Counted from the stretch's first letter, positions 1-12,677 are shown. The stretch is DNA of 64,000 nucleotides from Stromatinia cepivora (GCA_014898415.1 RCTD01000003.1:1550001-1614000), one strand, 5' to 3'. Translations and numbers: made by a program. Notes: generated by a model from the sequence alone, not told the origin.

Positions 1-38
1 ATTGAGCACCGCATGTACACCACTAATAGTTTGTATAG

Positions 39-656
39 CTTGACGCCGATGTCGTACTTGTTGCCATTGGACGAAGACCATACACAGCAGGTCTTGGATT
101 AGAGAACATCGGTCTGGAGACTGATGATAAGGGAAGATTAGTCATTGACTCGGAATACCGAACCAAGCTGCCACACATCCGAGTTGTAGGTGACTGCACC
201 TTCGGACCTATGCTTGCCCACAAGGCCGAGGAAGAGGCTGTTGCAGTTGTTGAGTACATTAAGAAGGGATATGGCCACGTCAACTATGCTGCTATTCCAT
301 CTGTGATGTACACACATCCCGAAGTCGCATGGGTCGGGCAGAACGAACAGGAGCTCAAGGCTGCTGGCACCAAGTACAAGATCGGCACATTCCCATTTTC
401 GGCAAACTCAAGAGCGAAGACCAACTTGGACACTGAAGGTATGGTAAAGATGCTTGCTGATGCTGAGACCGATAGAATCCTTGGTGTTCACATCATCGGA
501 CCAAACGCCGGAGAGATGATTGCGGAAGCCACATTGGCTATCGAATATGGCGCATCAAGTGAGGATATTGGACGCACGTGTCATGCACACCCGACATTGG
601 CGGAAGCATTTAAAGAGGCTGCTATGGCTACCTATGGCAAGGCTGTTCATTATTAG
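39..656 (+). CDS. LPD1: Dihydrolipoamide dehydrogenase, last exon (3' partial gene)
   Basis: The last 205 codons of the E3 flavoenzyme that reoxidises lipoamide with NAD in the mitochondrial pyruvate, 2-oxoglutarate and glycine-cleavage complexes. Positions 1-38 are the tail of an intron: a CTAAT branch site lies at 23-27 and the acceptor TAG at 36-38. The exon opens with [16 protein letters not shown], continues through the NAD/FAD boundary segment [18 protein letters not shown], and then the dimerisation domain. The catalytic His-Glu segment [13 protein letters not shown] near the C-terminus is intact. The N-terminal half (FAD site, redox disulphide) lies left of the window. The frame is open to TAG at 654-656. 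Identification is secure. Confidence 0.96.
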   Translation, partial: LDADVVLVAIGRRPYTAGLGLENIGLETDDKGRLVIDSEYRTKLPHIRVVGDCTFGPMLAHKAEEEAVAVVEYIKKGYGHVNYAAIPSVMYTHPEVAWVGQNEQELKAAGTKYKIGTFPFSANSRAKTNLDTEGMVKMLADAETDRILGVHIIGPNAGEMIAEATLAIEYGASSEDIGRTCHAHPTLAEAFKEAAMATYGKAVHY

Positions 657-911
657 AAGCATGCTAGAAATTGTGGGGGGCGTGATTTGTTAATGAATGG
701 TGCGAGCATAAGCATGAGCATGAGACTGAATTTGTGATTCGTGTAAGATATGGTTACATAAAGCATGTGCAGTACTCGTCGATAACCTATGAAACCTAGA
801 GTTTTCTGATCATTCTTGATTAACTCCTTTCCTGTAACCCGTGATTCTCCTGACTTCCATTACGAACTCTAAAATGAATGTTGATGATAATAACGAAACA
901 AAGCCGAAATC

Positions 912-1651
912 CTACACCCGATATCCAATCCCGAGCCGGTTGTTCTGCAACCCATATCTTCCACCATGATGCCTTGTATCTCTCATATCTCTTACCCCGC
1001 CAATCCCGCTAAGAGCACCAAGACTTCCAAGATTACCTATACTACTCAGCCCACCCAAACCACCTAGAGCGCCTAAACACGAACCAGAACCAAGAAAACC
1101 CACGTCTCTACAAGGACTTCGTCCGAGTCTACTGGGAGATACATGCGTATATCTTCCCATATTATGTCTGTTGTTGTCAGTCAGCCACGTCATCTAGCTA
1201 GATTGTATCGTCAGGTGAAAAGTTGAACTTACAGTTGTTGAGAAACGGGCTCTGTATTTCTATTTGAATATCTGCCGTCACCTCTAGAATAGCCTCTTGA
1301 AGTAAAGGTGGAGGGATTTAAATTGCTATCGCAATGCGGACATTCGCACACGGTGTAGTACATATCTTGGATTTGCGATTGGGAATGAGATTGGGACTGC
1401 AGGGCATAGCATTGTGCTTCGATACAAGTGCGACAGTAGTGTGCACCGGTGTGTGGATCATCTTCGCAGGACTGGCAGTCATTGTAGATGTGAGTAGAGT
1501 TGTAGGAAGAATGGGTGCGTGGGATGATTAGGGAATGTGCGAGGGTTGTTTGGGGTCGGTGCGGTGATTGTAGGTAGATTGGGTCGGCGTAGGGGTCTAG
1601 TTGGCGGAAGACGTTGGGGTTGTATTTGCGGAGACAGGTGGTAAGATTCAT
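912..1651 (-). CDS. Hypothetical protein, Cys/His-rich N-terminal half and Gly/Leu-rich tail
   Basis: Two exons: 1651-1233 and 1167-912. The 65-bp intron (GTAAGT donor at 1232, CAG acceptor ending 1168, CTGAC branch site) joins two frames into one 224-residue product, which supports a real gene. The N-terminal exon has paired cysteines, CQSC then YCRTC about 14 residues on, and later CECPHC, a spacing that could bind zinc. The second exon holds a Gly/Leu/Ser-rich segment and ends RLGIGYRV. I do not recognise the family. A plain ATG (1651) precedes MNLTTCLRKYNPNVFRQLD. It converges with the dehydrogenase gene, with 255 bp between stops. Function unknown. Confidence 0.62.
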
Positions 1652-3300
1652 TGTGGGTGGTTGGAGCGGAGAAATTCTGTTTAAGAGATTAGGGTTTTGA
1701 AGGTTGAAGGTTTATAAAACTGTAAGAATGTTTCTTGACTGTTTCTGAGTATGAGATGGATATTCGACGAATGTTTTATACTTGGGGAAAGCGAAATACC
1801 CTCTCGCTGTGAAACGAGGATTTTGCCCAGGAGAATGAGGCTTACATCCCCGTGCAACCGGGAATATTAGGAGATAACAACGAAGAAAGTCCCATATTAT
1901 AATCTATGCTGTGTTTGCAATTGTTCTCTCTGAGCAGTTGGAGATTTCTGATAGGTACACTTAAAGTTACGCAAAAGTTAAGGATTCAAGCAAACACACT
2001 TTGTCCTTCTCACGGTATGCAATGTCACACATGAATAAAAGAGCGATTGGCCTTTCGGTAGGCAGTGATTGCTGGACTTGACTTAGAGGAGAGTGTGGGA
2101 AGTAGATCGTGACGGTCTCAAACTCAATGGGACATAGGAAAGGCCTCTAACCGCCTTGGAATGCGAGACTTCACCTCGGCGTGCGAATGCGGAAAAAGAG
2201 CAGAACCCTAACCCACAAGCACAATCCCGAGGGGCAGTGTTTGGGACTAGATATCACTAAGATGATCATAACGGCTGCTGCATGTTTCCACCTAAGCAGG
2301 AGATAACACATATTTCAAGAGACATTACACCCGGAATGTGACAATATCGACATGTAAATGGTACTAGCTGATACACTAGACTACAGCTGAAATATATACT
2401 ATTTCTAGAAACTTCTGTAAATCATTCGATGTAGCATGAGGGTATTCAGCCCACCGCAAAAGGTCACAATGAAGACTTACTCAGTGTTACCAAAGATGAA
2501 GTTACACATGCAAGCAGAAGAAAGTCAAATAAGAAAAGAAACTCCGTAAGAGATCGACCCATTATCGCATATGAGGCATTTGCGATGGACTTTCAATAGA
2601 AACGGAGTTTGCATTATAGGCCATCACCGTCAACGCCGAGCGATGCTGCTGACACTTGTTCGGTGGTGAGCCTTGCGTGATTTCGTTCTCACTCATGCTG
2701 CGATCAGAAATGATGGATGGAGATGATAACATTGTTTGCATCAGTTCTCATGCCAGGTCTTGATTTGTAGACAACTAACTACGGGTGAGAGCTTTCCAAG
2801 CCCATTTCATAACAAATATATGGGGAAATAGAGTGACCAGTTATCTGCACTTTCAGATGATCATAATCATCAAACAGCGTCTTTTTTTGAGGTGGAGTTT
2901 GTTCTGGACTCATGAAGTTATATCCATCTAAATTATCGTGATATGAAGTGAGTCCACAAAGTGCTAGAATGAATTTTTATATAGACGGGTGTAATTGATA
3001 ACTTATTAATATCGATGTAGAACTTCATCAGTTGCAACTTTGAAATGCTTGATACGAAACGGTACTGAGCAATGGCCTTTTTGGCCCCGTAAAATTAGAC
3101 TGCACCACTAGTGACACCGCAAGTTCCTAACGATTACTACTAGGTACGTGCTAGACTTGGTACCATTAACTTTCTTCAAAATAAAATCAAAATTATCGAA
3201 TGATTCCATCACGCAACTTCTTTTTGAGCATCAATTGATTGCTTTCACTGTCGTTACAGTTTCTCTATCATTTTGCTGTTTCTTCTCACCCACCTTAAGA
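1652..3300. other. Intergenic, no gene seen
   Basis: About 1.65 kb between the divergently oriented unknown gene (minus) and the desaturase (plus), so it should hold both promoters. I saw no convincing ORF, tRNA or repeat. A pyrimidine-rich stretch sits just before the desaturase start. Confidence 0.5.
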
Positions 3301-5066
3301 ATGAATCGTTCTCCAATGTCTTCCTTGAAGGCCATGGCGGCCGCCTCCAAGGAGAAGATTATATCTCGCAGACAAATCGAAGGTCTCATCGCAGATGGCA
3401 GGTCTATCATTATTGTTGACCAAGCTGTACTCAAAGTAGATGCATGGATGAAATACCATCCTGGCGGAGATAAGGCTATTCAGCATATGATAGGCAGAGA
3501 TGCAACAGATGAAGTAAATGCGTGCGTAAAGTATCACTTTCACACTTGCGCAATCTTCCAGACTAACAAGTCCTTTATAGGCTTCACTCGGCAGAAGCGA
3601 GAGCGCTCATGGGAAGATATCAAATTGGTAGAGTGGAGGGTCGTTGGAAGAATTTTGTCCCCCCGATACAATACGGAAAGTTTCGGAGCTATGTTGAAGG
3701 CATGCCAGACGATTCCGAAGAAGATAATAATACTTTCGATGAGAGAACGAGCTCTGATAGCTCAAGACTCCCCTCGCCTACATTCGATGAAGATTGCCCG
3801 GAGGTACGCAGAAGAGGGCTGGCTAAAGACGACCGCCCCGTGTCTTCCGCCTCTTCCATATCCTCTGCCCCTGACCTGGACGATGGCATGTCCCACTTCG
3901 ATGCTTTGACTCGAGAACAAATTGATTTAGATCATGCCAAATATCCTTCCCTTGATCCGGATACGCAAGAAGAGATCGTTCAAAAGTACCGTTTATTGGA
4001 TGAACGGATGCGTGCGGAAGGTCTGTATGACTGTAATTACACTGCATACGCCATTGAATGCTGTCGTTATACTTTCTTTGCCTCTATGGCATTCATTTGC
4101 TTGAAGTGGGGCTGGTATGGGACAAGTGGGTTGTTCCTTGGTTGTCTATGGCATCAATTAGTGTTCACAGTGCATGATGCGGGCCACATGGGTATCACCC
4201 ATAACTTTACGATTGACTCCCTCATCGGTATTGGACTTGCAGACTTCGTTGGCGGTCTTTCACTTGGATGGTGGAAACGCAATCACAATGTCCATCACAT
4301 TGTGACAAATTCACCCGAGCATGATCCAGACATTCAACACATCCCCTTTTTCGCTGTCACACACAGATTTTTGGACTCTCTGACCTCGACCTTCTATGAA
4401 AAGTGCTTGAAGTATGACGCATTCGCGCAATATCTGCTTCCGTACCAATCATACTATTATTATGTAGTACTCAGCTTTGGCCGATTCAATCTCTACCGCT
4501 TGTCCTGGGAATATCTTCTTCGAGGCCTTGGGCCAAAGAGAGGTCCTGCATGGTGGCAAAGATGGCTAGAAATTACTGGTCAGATTTTCTTCTGGGCATG
4601 GTTTGGTTATGGAGTAGTCTACAAAAGTATTCCGACAAATGGTGCCAGAGTTGCCTTTGTCTTGATCAGTCATATGGTTACTATGCCGGTTCATGCCCAG
4701 ATAACTCTTTCACATTTCTCTATGAGCACTTCAGAGCTTGGACCACATGAGTCTTTCCCACAGAAGATGCTCCGCACGACCATGGATATCGATTGTCCAC
4801 AGTGGCTGGACTTCTTCCACGGTGGGCTTCAATTTCAAGCTATCCATCACCTTTTCCCTAGGATGCCTAGACACAATCTTCGCCGTGCTCAGAAGCTTGT
4901 GTTAGAATTCTGCAACGATGTGGGCATCCCCTACGCGCTCTACGGGTTCGTGGATGGCAATAAAGATGTCATTGGTAGGCTGGAAGAAGTTGGTAGGCAA
5001 GCCGCGATCCTTGCTAAATGCCAAAAGAGTATAGTAGAAAAGGGCGATATTCTCCATGGGCACTAG
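3301..5066 (+). CDS. SLD: Delta-8 sphingolipid desaturase (cytochrome b5 fusion)
   Basis: Front-end desaturase that introduces the delta-8 double bond into the sphingoid base of ceramides, upstream of fungal glucosylceramide. It acts in the ER membrane. Exons 3301-3521 and 3581-5066 give 568 residues. The 59-bp intron splits the b5 domain; its CTAAC branch site is at 3563-3567. The b5 haem motif HPGG is at residues 53-56, with the second haem His near 76. The three histidine boxes are HDAGH (272-276), HNVHH (309-313) and QAIHH (493-497); the Gln of the third box replaces a His, as is typical of front-end desaturases. A Ser/Asp/Glu-rich linker (about 110-180) separates b5 from the desaturase core. 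The ATG at 3301 has A at -3; ATG 3316 is a possible alternative. Confidence 0.93.
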
Positions 5067-5972
5067 ATACGTCCCAAGGTGATTGCAATAGAGATTTTTT
5101 TTACCTGCTATGTATGACTCGTTTGATCACAAGGAGCGGTGAATCTTAACACCGCTTTTCTATGCATTGATATATTGCCCGGGACTGTATGATCCCGTTT
5201 CTCGATTCCCTAGCCAGTTATTTTCTAATGTTTCGCAAGAGACTCTGCATACTGCAAGCGATTGCAGATGTCTATCCCATTGCATTAAAGTCTTTCAAGA
5301 TATGATTGTCCCCGGAACATCTGTATCAACCCATTTTTTGGTGTTCATTTATCGTCATGTCTCTTTTCGGGCACTCGGTCCGAATTTTTACAGAATATGC
5401 AGTGTGGCAATCGACTCGGGACCACTGGAATTTCTTCCAGGATGCGGAGAAGGGCTTGAGTGTGCAGACGGAAACGAGCCCGACATGATGGACTTGGAAC
5501 CTAAACCCATGTCTAGTGAGTGTCCCTTGCTACCATTCAGCGGAAATCAAGAAGCCGTGGAGCCACTTTCTGCACACGCACCAGCCCAAGTGTGTATGAC
5601 AAGTACATTTTATAAGAGGAAGCGAACGAATGGGATTGCCACAGGAATATGATACAGCATCAGGCTCGCACAAAACTTGCCAGTTGCGGCATATTTATGT
5701 GCTTTAAGGCTGCAAAAAAGAGTAGACAGAAAAGCAAACGCGGAGTCCCGGATCATGCTGTATTGGGCTTCGAAATTCACACATGGCTCCTAACCCTCAT
5801 TCTACAGGAATCTATTTACAATGTCAAGCAAAACCTACATATATCCTCAACACACCATCGCATCAATGGATCTAGGTCTCTCAATCTTTCGAACCTACAC
5901 TGCCTATACCGTACCAGAACTTCGAATCCATTGGCTATCAACCGCAGATCATCGAATTCCATTACCTCCAAA
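5067..5972. other. Intergenic with unconvincing ORFs
   Basis: About 900 bp between the desaturase stop and the small SMP-like gene. Overlapping open frames between 5167 and 5652 are unlike any family I know and lack a good start. The frame running into the next gene from 5649 looks like an upstream untranslated region that happens to be open. Confidence 0.45.
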
Positions 5973-6330
5973 ATGGGCAATCGTCTCATGACACCCGAGG
6001 CTGCTAGACGTATTGCAAAGGCAAACCCTGGAGTAAGTTTGCCGGGGGTTGACGAAGCTGCAACTAAAATACTAAGCATTTGTTAAGTCAGGATTCGCGA
6101 GAAGATCTGCTCGAGCGGGTCATAGCAACAGCCAATGCGACGCTCAGTCTCAGGCTGCACGAGATAGGGAGATGCAAGCTCAGAATCAGGAGCGTGGTGC
6201 ATCGACTGGCTATGAAAATACTCAGACAGACAAGACCTCTGCACGCGATGGACAAGAGCAGGGCGCTGGAGGTGAACAATGCCTCTATTGCACCTCGGAA
6301 ACCCTCTGTGCTCGTCATGCAAACAAGTGA
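5973..6330 (+). CDS. Small SMP-domain-like protein with C-terminal CxxC
   Basis: Two exons, 5973-6032 and 6088-6330, separated by a 55-bp intron (GTAAGT donor, TTAAG acceptor), encode 100 residues. The start MGNRLMTPEAARRIAKANPG, spliced to SGFARRSARAGHSNSQ, resembles the seed-maturation-protein (SMP) motif found in small fungal and plant proteins. The middle is very hydrophilic (Gln, Glu, Asp, Arg) and likely disordered. The C-terminus CLYCTSETLCARHANK has a CxxC and a further Cys/His pair that could bind metal. A CAG acceptor 4 bp downstream (6088-6091) also gives an open frame; I prefer TTAAG because only that frame matches the SMP pattern. Exon 2 has no ATG of its own in this frame, so simple ORF calling misses it. 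Confidence 0.68.
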
Positions 6331-7569
6331 GGCTGGTAGGAGGCGAATGTTGAATGTTGCCTGATGATTTTCATATTTGTTACTAAATGGACAATTGGGT
6401 ATGAAATATGGGAATTGAAACCTCAATACCCATGCTTGGGCAGCTCAGCTTATGCAATTCCGCAACCTTAGACACAATGGAAGAAGCAAAGGCAAACAAT
6501 ACTACCTGACCCCTCCATTTTAGCACTTGATGCAATGCTTGTGATGATCATACATGCATACGAACATGATACTATATTAAGATCAATCGCGCCTTTAATT
6601 TTAAGGATAACTGTTGCCCAAATTTCTCTAATTCATTACAATATTGGCTAAAGTGGAGAATCTAGCATTGGAGGCTCCGATGAAGTTGACTTCATCTGTG
6701 TAAAAAGGTGACCTACAGACTATAGTGACATTTTATTATCCGCTTCAATAGAGATTAATGGTAAATCAAAAACAGGAACTCTAACAAGATATAAAACTCT
6801 ACTAATAATCTAATAATGAAATGCTACGAAATGGTAATATGATCAACCACCTCGAGATTTGTTCTTCCTCATGAATTAATCACGTGGAAGCTCTGGGCCA
6901 TATCCATCGTGCTTCGGGCCGTTTTGACTGGTTCGAATTGCTTATTAACGTTGAGCTTACATAATCTGGTAACAACCAGGGAAAGTATATCGGGTATAAT
7001 AGAGTGAATCATTGCGTATGTAGGTATATCTCTTCTCTTTCAAAATCTCTGGTTGGACTTCATTGTCATTATTAAAAAAGAAATGATTGATTGTCGGTAT
7101 AATAAATATCATTTGTTCTCATAAAGAAACACGGATTTTGATTGGGTAGACCCTTCTCTTACTATTGAGGATCACGGATCCTCGTCATCAAGCTTTCCTG
7201 CCTCGTCTACAACTTTAGATCCACAACCACAGCCTCAAGCAAACAACGAATTTCTTCACACCGCAAAACAAATACACTTGCAATACAATCAAATATACGC
7301 TCACCCACTCATAACTGAGAGTAGAATATCTGACCGCCTTGAGATAATTCGATTTATTGGTTCCATTTCTTTTGTGAATAAAGACTCTCACGGTGCACCC
7401 ACCATTCACTCATGTGATCTCCCCATTCCAACTAGCTATCCACCTACCTATCCACTTTCTTCGCCATTATACTTTGCTTTGCGATATGAGAAGGAAAGAT
7501 TGAGAGGAGTGTCATCTGAGCAGAGTATTCTCAGGTAACATGAACTTTTGACTGCATCAGTAACTCAAG
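6331..7569. other. Intergenic, no gene seen
   Basis: About 1.24 kb, AT-rich, between the SMP-like gene and VAC14. It presumably holds the VAC14 promoter. Open frames around 7215-7538 lie on both strands and look fortuitous. Confidence 0.5.
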
Positions 7570-10500
7570 ATGGATCAAAGTATACAACGTGCTCTGAATG
7601 ATAAGCTTTATGACAAACGGAAAGTCGGCGCGTTAGAGTAAGTTTTGAATATCATTTCCTTCAAGCCTTATTTGAACATTCCACATGTAACAATATATTG
7701 ACGGATATCTACAGTCTTGAACGGGTAATTCGTGATCTTACTGCAGCCAAGGAGTTTGATAGAATCAAAAAGATCATCCAACAACTGTGTAACGATTATG
7801 CTTACGCCGTCCATCAGCCGCATGCCAGGAATGGCGGTCTCATTGGTCTGGCTGCTGCTGCTATTGCATTAGGTCCGGTATGATACAGACTCTTGTTGGG
7901 AGTACATGCACCAAACTGATATATCTCATAGGACCTTGCAAGATACCTTGACGAAATTGTGCCACCAGTCCTTGCCTGCTTCACAGATCAAGATGCTCGA
8001 GTAAGGTATTATGCGTGCGAAAGTATGTACAATATTGCCAAAGTGGCAAAAGGTGAAGTTTTACCTTATTTTAATGACATATTCGACGCTTTATGCAAGG
8101 CAAGTCAAATTGTAGAAACCCGCTAAATCGACTTTCAAACTAATGGCGCTGAACAGTTAGGAGCTGACTCAGAACTCTCTGTCAAAAATGGTGCAGAACT
8201 TCTGGATCGTTTAATAAAAGACATAGTTTCCGAATCTGCAGCTACCTACGTTTCAATTCTTCATACTTCCGATGACTCCACGTCCGAATCTAATAAAGAA
8301 ATTCTTGAGGATTCCGAAGATCTTCCTACAGCCTTCTCCCTGGCCCGCTTTATACCTTTACTTAAGGAACGGATTTACGTGATAAACCCATTCACGCGTA
8401 CCTTTCTTGTGGGATGGATAACTTTACTGGATTCTATTCCAGATTTAGAACTTGTCTCCTTTCTCCCTGAATTTCTCGGAGGCTTATTCAAGTTTTTGAG
8501 TGATCCGAATCGAGATGTTCACGTGGCTAGTCAAAATGCAATTGAGAGATTTCTCGGCGAGATAAAACGAATATCACGCATCAAGAAAGGAATCGAGGAA
8601 AGTCGAAAATCACGCAGTGACACGAAACGGAAGCGGTCGGGTTCTATGGACAGTGAGGGATCATTAGTACCAGATTTAGGCGGAGACGACGACTCGAACA
8701 TGGATTTAGATGACAAGGACATCAGCAGCGATGATGATTGGGTTCCCGGTCAGGATGTTCACGTAAACCACAAAGCAATCCTTGAAATTCTTACGGCAAA
8801 TTTGGATACTCCGTTAGGTAAGAATATGGCATTGGACTTTTTAACCCAATTGGCTAACACAAATTAGAGGAGGACAGCCTACTTGAATCACTAAGATGGA
8901 TCGTGGAGTTTCTTGATATTTGCCCTGAAGAAGTTCTTCCATTCGCCCCAAAGATATTGGCTCATCTGCTTCCGGCAATGGCTAGTGGGGTCGAAACAAT
9001 TCGGCAAGCCGCCGCCCGAGTTAACACATCTTTAATGGCTTATGTTGTGTCACTATCGGACGAAGGTACTGCATCAGAGATTCCATCCTCGGCCCCTTCG
9101 AGATTTCTCGCGATGAAAGAGTCTACCCCCAAAGAACGAAGAGATTCGTCTGCCACAAACCGCGGCTCCTTGTCAGGGTCTCGTGAGCTTGATAAAAGGG
9201 AGGTAGAAGTACAAACTCCCCCACCTCCATCCAGCAAAGCACAGACACCCACACCGCCATATCAGGCACATGTAGATCTAGATTATGCAGCAGCGGTCAG
9301 TTCACTCACGTTGCTGTTTCTGAATGATCACGAAGTTACCAGAGTTGAAGCCCTAAATTGGCTACTCATGCTACACAGAAAGGCACCCAAAAAACTGCTT
9401 GCATTTAATGATGGCATATTCCCCGCTCTTCTCAAAACACTCTCTGATCCATCTGAAGCAGTAGTTACCAAGGATCTTCAACTATTATCTCAAATATCGA
9501 GAAATAGTGATGATGACTACTTTACTTCTTTCATGGTAAACTTACTTCAACTATTTTCTACTGACAGGAAGCTCCTCGAAACTCGAGGAAACTTGATTAT
9601 TCGGCAATTATGCATTAATCTAAGTGCGGAACGGATCTACCGAACACTTGCGGACTGCATAGAAAAGGAAGAGGATGTCGAATTTGCTAGCATCATGGTC
9701 CAGAATCTCAACAATAATCTCATCACTGCACCCGAATTAACAGACCTTAGAAAGAGGCTCCGAAATATCGAGAATAGGGTTCGTGATATCCACTTCCATA
9801 TGGTTTATCATCTGCTGATCTTCATATAGGACGGGCAAGCTTTTTTCGTCGCTCTTTTCAGGTCTTGGTGCTATAATGCTGTAGCTACCTTCTCACTATG
9901 TCTTTTAGGGCAAGCTTATGAGCAAGCATATAATCTACTTCAGATATTGTATGCATGAGCAGCCTGGATTTGAAACGATGCTAACATGAATAGTGCCGAG
10001 CTCGAAATGACAGTTAATATGCTCATTCAAATCGATAAACTGGTACAATTGCTAGAATCTCCGGTCTTCACATGTAAGATGATGACACTGGGCCTAGAAT
10101 TCCACTAACCACATGTTTCAGATCTTCGACTCCAACTACTTGAGCCCGAAAAATATCCTCATCTTTACAAATGTCTTTACGGCCTTCTTATGCTGCTTCC
10201 GCAATCATCAGCCTTTGCAGCATTGAAGAATAGATTAAATAGTGTTAGTGCGATAGGCTATCTGCACATAGCACCTCGAGCGTACGTACCATCTTCATCT
10301 CGTAATAACAGTGTAGTCGACGCGATTTCTACCTTTGCTTTCCATCAACGTCAGAAGAGTGGCACAGAGACTCATGGTTCTTCTCCTTCATTTAGCGTTC
10401 AGACGACTGCAGGGCCGTCAAATTACGACAGGAGTAGCAGATTAAAAGGCAGGGAGGAAAGTGGTATTAGATGGGGAGAGTTACTGGATAAGTTCAGAAT

Positions 10501-10756
10501 TGTACAAGAAAGGGCTAGGCGGGCAAGGAGGCCTGGTGGAGATATGGATGATGGATTAGGCGGATTTGAATCGAGGATGGAGAGTGGAGATAGTAGGGGC
10601 TTTAAAGATTCACCGAGATTATCAGGTCCATCCCCAGTACCTAAAGAAGCGCCAAGTTCGACTCTGCCGGGACCACAACACACGAAATCGAGGAGTAGTT
10701 TGGGCAAATTTGGGAGGTTGGGGGGAGCGGTTGCGGGAGGCAGACCAAAGAAGTGA
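7570..10756 (+). CDS. VAC14: VAC14, scaffold of the PIKfyve/Fab1 complex
   Basis: HEAT-repeat scaffold that joins the PI3P 5-kinase Fab1 and the phosphatase Fig4 on the vacuole membrane and controls PI(3,5)P2. Eight exons: 7570-7637, 7715-7877, 7932-8099, 8157-8817, 8868-9778, 9830-9948, 9994-10073, 10122-10756, in phase throughout (934 residues). The N-terminus [20 protein letters not shown] leads into HEAT repeats including the conserved [20 protein letters not shown]. An acidic/basic disordered insert follows (about residues 245-295). The Fig4-binding-type C-terminus includes [15 protein letters not shown] and [20 protein letters not shown], then a Ser/Gly/Pro-rich tail. Intron 3 (8100-8156) starts GCAAGT instead of GT; no GT donor keeps the frame. 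Other introns are 45-77 bp and canonical. Confidence 0.95.
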
Positions 10757-12401
10757 TGTAAGATGAGTGATTTTACGAAGTACATACAGATACCTATACT
10801 TGGGGGGGGCGTTCACCAGATCGACACAATGGGATAATATGATGCATTGATTCATTTTCATGAGTTCTTTCTTGATTGGAATCATCTATCTGCTCTGAAA
10901 TACAATTTTTCCCGCCAATGAGCGTTCCATTTATCCATACTATAAAGCCCTGAGCTGTAAGGATATTACCAACGAAGTCGTAACTACGAAAGTCCTCTTT
11001 CGGCTTGCGATAAATTCATTCGTCTTATTAAGCATGATATCTTAGCAATGTTAATGTGATTTATCTTTGGTATGTAGTCTTTCCGATGTAATGCTTTAAT
11101 CAAACGCAAGATACGGGTGCGATATATGAGCAATGCAATATTGATAAGGATGTGAAATATTTGGTGATTGGCACTCGGGAGGGAACCATCAAAATATCAC
11201 TGAATACCTCCCAAATACCCCAAAACTCTAGCGACACTTATAAGATTCCTCATGCCAAAGAGACAGTCACAAACCTGCACTTTTCCCGGTCCAAAACCAT
11301 CATAGCCCCCATCTATTTCACAAACATCCCGAAAGCCATCAGATGGCAAGGTTGCTGTATAAAGAAGGACTTGTTGTTGATGAATAAGCGACCAAGAAGA
11401 CTAAACATAGATAGAACTTGTTAACTGATCTCAGCACCTCGAGTTGAGTTTCTCTCTTGGGTTAGAACTAGTTATTCGTAGTCTTGCTTGATTTAATGTG
11501 CTATGTGCCATCTCCAAGCGAAGATCTTGGCTACCTGCTGGGGATGATGGTGTATTGGAATAAGCTCTGTGAGTTTCAATTTGCGGTATACGTATCGCTA
11601 TAAGGTAGTATAAGAAAGTTCTTTGGACTTTACTACGAGACTAGATGCTTCTTGCGCAGATAAGTTGTCGTATTTTTATAATTTTTTATCATTTATCCTT
11701 TATCTTTATTGATTTTATGATTTTTTGATATGTGTGTATGTGTGTGTGCGAGGTATTCGTAATTGGGATTGCTATGCCCCTTGCTCAATCAAACCTTGCA
11801 GAGCACGCACGCTTCGCTTGGCCATTCCTACAAAGAATTAGGATTACTTTGCCGTGTCTAGACTGCGTTGAAAATCACGAGGATAGGGCAATTGTGTCTA
11901 TGTACGATAATAGGATAATGAGCCTCTGAGAAGAGTAGATGGAATCATTGAGAAGAAAATCTAAATGGCTATCTTTGTGGGGCTTCCTTGATAGCAACAG
12001 TTTATACTTCCCCAGTGGAAGTCTTGGAGATGCTATGGTGCAGCAAGATCAAAATTAATGGTACTCAGACGTCTACTCCTTAACCTCAAACGTGACGGAA
12101 GAGATGCAATTGGTAATTGACGCTCTAACAAAGGTTAACCTCCCCTAGCCCTTCGCGCTTAAACATGCATTTCTGATTAAACACAGGCCGGTGGTCTTAG
12201 AGTATCACTTGACTATCAACATCTTTATACCAACCAGTTGGAAAATTCTGTTCCTGATGGCATTGCTTCGGTCGTATTCGCGAATTACAGCTCAGATCTT
12301 CTATTCTCAATGGAGCAGACGTCTGTAAATCCACACGCAGTACACAGCAAGCTCTGGAAATCCTAAATCAAGTTAGTTGTCATCTTTAAACGAGGGCATA
12401 A
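10757..12401. other. Intergenic / gene relics, no intact gene
   Basis: About 1.6 kb. A 90-codon open frame (11152-11424) and another at 11732-11929 match nothing I know. A plus-strand open stretch near 12190-12365 (GLRVSLDYQHLYTNQLENS...) reads like protein but is bounded by stops and may be debris of a lost gene. A TGTG-rich patch lies near 11730. Confidence 0.4.
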
Positions 12402-12677
12402 CTAGATACCTGTTGATCCTAACGCGTACAAGACCGCGAAGGGTGTGCTTACATCCTTCTCAAGTGTAGCATCAAATATATACTGAGGAATCTTGCCACT
12501 ATCGAGCCAGTGCGTGATACCCTCAAAGGGCAAGACTGCAATCTTTTCCTCAACGTAAGAACATTCACAAGGAGGGTAAAGGGCTGGCAATTCATGGGCA
12601 ACAAGAAGGCTTTGACAATTACACAGATCAAGTAATTTGAGTATTCCTTCGGCGGGATTTCGTGGAGACAACAGCAA
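12402..12677 (-). pseudogene. Relic of an adenylate-forming (AMP-binding) enzyme
   Basis: On the minus strand, 91 codons read LLSPRNPAEGILKLLDLCNC ... TPFAVLYALGSTGI. This resembles the N-terminal part of fungal NRPS-like adenylation domains, where a segment with LLSPRN precedes the phosphate-binding loop containing GSTG. No downstream core motifs can be read, and the upstream sequence is broken by stops, so this is a fragment and not a working gene. It lies about 700 bp from a broken thioesterase-like gene, and both could be leftovers of a specialised-metabolism locus. The family match rests on two short motifs. Confidence 0.45.

Noticed and set aside
5167..5652. 161-codon open frame and an overlapping 60-codon frame
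   Set aside because: No good start, no family resemblance, two frames equally open; treated as chance or untranslated sequence.
6920..6960. GGTTCGAATTG, resembling a tRNA T-loop
   Set aside because: No matching T-arm stem, anticodon arm or acceptor stem around it. I found no tRNA gene in the window, though a covariance search could do better.
11152..11424. 90-codon plus-strand frame
   Set aside because: It does not begin with ATG, resembles nothing known, and the surroundings hold gene debris.
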